Origin: Acidobacteriota bacterium
Lineage (GTDB): Bacteria; Acidobacteriota; Terriglobia; Bryobacterales; Bryobacteraceae
DNA: 64,000 bases
Direction: 5' to 3'
Assembly: GCA_017307505.1 (NCBI GenBank)
Contig: JAFKEE010000034.1
Coordinates: forward strand, 62,001-126,000
The position numbers were made by a program, and so were the translations under genes. Under the pieces are notes generated by a model, which saw nothing but the letters and a program-made list of their open reading frames with translations, searched no databases and was not told where the DNA came from. Below, piece after piece: positions 63,036 to 64,000 of this stretch. Numbering within the stretch: position 1 is the stretch's first letter; every line of letters begins with the position of its first letter.

Positions 63036-63504
63036 TGAAATATCCTCTGTATCCAGCGTAGCCAGGGGCTACCAAGCGTTTTCGAGAATGAGGTCTGTAA
63101 GTCGTTGAATTGACGAGACGAGGAATTTTTTGAAGTCGTGTCATCAAAGGATCTTAATGCGCGAAATCAGGGAGAACATGGCAGGTGGTGCCGGAAATCG
63201 GGAGAGCCGAGGGCATTGGAGCCGGTGGCAGTTCTGACTGGTTGGACCTGGTTCGGGGGACCGGCCGCCTGATGTTGCGCTCCTGGCGGCCGAAGCGGTT
63301 CGGGCGTGAAGCGGGGACGATCCGCCGGCGCTTTCCGGCCTCGTCCCCATACCTTCCCCTGCGGTTCAGGTCAGCGCTGCCTTTTGGAAGAAGCCTCCGT
63401 TCTGTGCGGAACGGAGGCCTGGCCAGAAGCCGTTAGTTCGCGTCCAAAAGGTCCGCCTCTCTGCCGATTGCGGTGCGTGCTGTTGACAACCGCAGGCGGG
63501 GCGT
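63036..63504. other. Intergenic region, 469 bp
   Basis: No gene recognised. It separates two minus-strand genes: the promoter of the repeat protein should lie near 63040-63150 (AT-richer than its surroundings), and the terminator of the patatin-like gene at 63393-63418. Confidence 0.55.
63393..63418 (-). terminator. Terminator of the patatin-like gene
   Basis: GCCTCCGTTC (63393-63402) pairs perfectly with GAACGGAGGC (63409-63418), 6-nt loop; on the minus strand it is followed by TTCTTCC. Confidence 0.6.
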
Positions 63505-64000
63505 TCACCACCAACCGGTCGTGCCTCGGGCCTGGACGACGCGGTGGCCTTGGGCGCGGCCGGCGCGGGTGGCGGGTTCACAGATCGCGGGATCCATGAG
63601 CGAGCCAACCGACGCCATGGCTTCGGTCGCCTCTTCGTCCGGCTGGATCACGATGACCTCCGATCCGGTCGCCCGGAGATCGGCGACGCCTTCTTCCAGC
63701 GAGACCAGCTTGAGAGCCCATGGCGGCGCTTTCAGAGCCAGGACCAGTGCCTTGGGGTAGCCTGCCGCGAGATCGGCATTGTCACTAGAGTGGAAGCCGC
63801 CGTCAATGTAAGGGGCGCCTTCGAACCAGATGGGGGCGGCTCCGAAGAAGGCCGTCGTGGCCATCAGGGCGTCTACCAGATCGATGCCACATTCGCGGTC
63901 GAAGGCCCGGCGGACACCGGTTTCGGCGTTTAGCGCGATGAGGCGGATGAGGCGGTCCGGCCAGGTCTGCATCGGCAACTGGGAGGAAACGAGCGCGCGG
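63505..64000 (-). CDS. Patatin-like phospholipase, C-terminal part
   Basis: The frame stays open to the right edge, so the gene starts beyond base 64000. Visible: SSQLPMQTWPDRLI (family region after the serine motif), ATTAFFGAAPIWFEGAPYIDGG with the catalytic DGG (Asp of the Ser-Asp dyad), and a C-terminal NAD-free alpha/beta end (LVLALKAPPWALKLVSLEEG). The Ser motif (GxSxG) should lie outside the window. Lipid acyl hydrolysis is the family reaction. Confidence 0.8.
   Translation of the reverse strand, partial: RALVSSQLPMQTWPDRLIRLIALNAETGVRRAFDRECGIDLVDALMATTAFFGAAPIWFEGAPYIDGGFHSSDNADLAAGYPKALVLALKAPPWALKLVSLEEGVADLRATGSEVIVIQPDEEATEAMASVGSLMDPAICEPATRAGRAQGHRVVQARGTTGWW

Overview
This GC-rich chromosomal window most resembles an Acidobacteriota genome of the Bryobacterales/Solibacter type. 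The inference rests on gene families rather than a marker gene: two permeases of the acidobacterial duplicated orphan permease (ADOP) kind, one behind a PadR regulator; a VWA protein of the acidobacterial VWFA-related type; many Tat-exported Gfo/Idh/MocA oxidoreductases and sulfatases; and a cell-spanning-lipid type radical SAM enzyme. No rRNA, tRNA, CRISPR array, integrase or transposase was found. Both window edges cut a gene (ADOP permease on the left, patatin-like lipase on the right).

Layout. 0-5 kb: ADOP permease end, then sugar oxidoreductase/isomerase genes and a Tat-exported oxidoreductase. 5-12 kb: a DUF6348-like protein, and a VWA protein translationally coupled to a 1,626-residue TPR protein. 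12-17 kb: PAS protein, exported aldo/keto reductase, sulfatase and three small proteins. 17-22 kb: PadR-ADOP pair, DinB-like protein and another Gfo/Idh/MocA enzyme. 22-31 kb: tetraether-synthase-like radical SAM enzyme, queG, a TPR protein, mscL, a membrane-fused spermidine-synthase-like protein, a DHH phosphoesterase, and a radical SAM/DCC1 thiol-redox pair. 31-37 kb: a lipoprotein-carrier-like protein, acyl-CoA dehydrogenase, GatC-like/amidase pair, AlkD-like protein, PIG-L deacetylase and an NTF2-like protein.

37.5-48.5 kb is the most coherent block: alpha-L-fucosidase, SDR and zinc alcohol dehydrogenase on the minus strand, divergent from GDP-mannose 3,5-epimerase, fucokinase/GDP-fucose pyrophosphorylase, mannose-1-phosphate guanylyltransferase and mannose-6-phosphate isomerase, then a LacI-family regulator. 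The divergent intergenic region holds a strong promoter and a CpG-centred LacI-type dyad. I read it as fucose release and catabolism on one arm and GDP-sugar synthesis on the other. 48-56 kb holds an alpha/beta hydrolase lacking its nucleophile serine, a B12-type radical SAM protein, a second sulfatase, a serine hydrolase, and a radical SAM/SPASM enzyme directly behind a 136-residue protein of unknown function. 56-60.5 kb: DUF4199 and membrane-LuxR genes, two SDR-type enzymes and a divergent TetR gene with twin operators. 60.5-64 kb: a secreted beta-barrel-like protein, a protein with an in-frame repeated Pro-rich tail, and the patatin-like gene.

Across the window several genes lack a Shine-Dalgarno sequence and instead have a (TGn)TANNNT-like box ending 6-11 nt before the start codon, which suggests widespread leaderless transcription.
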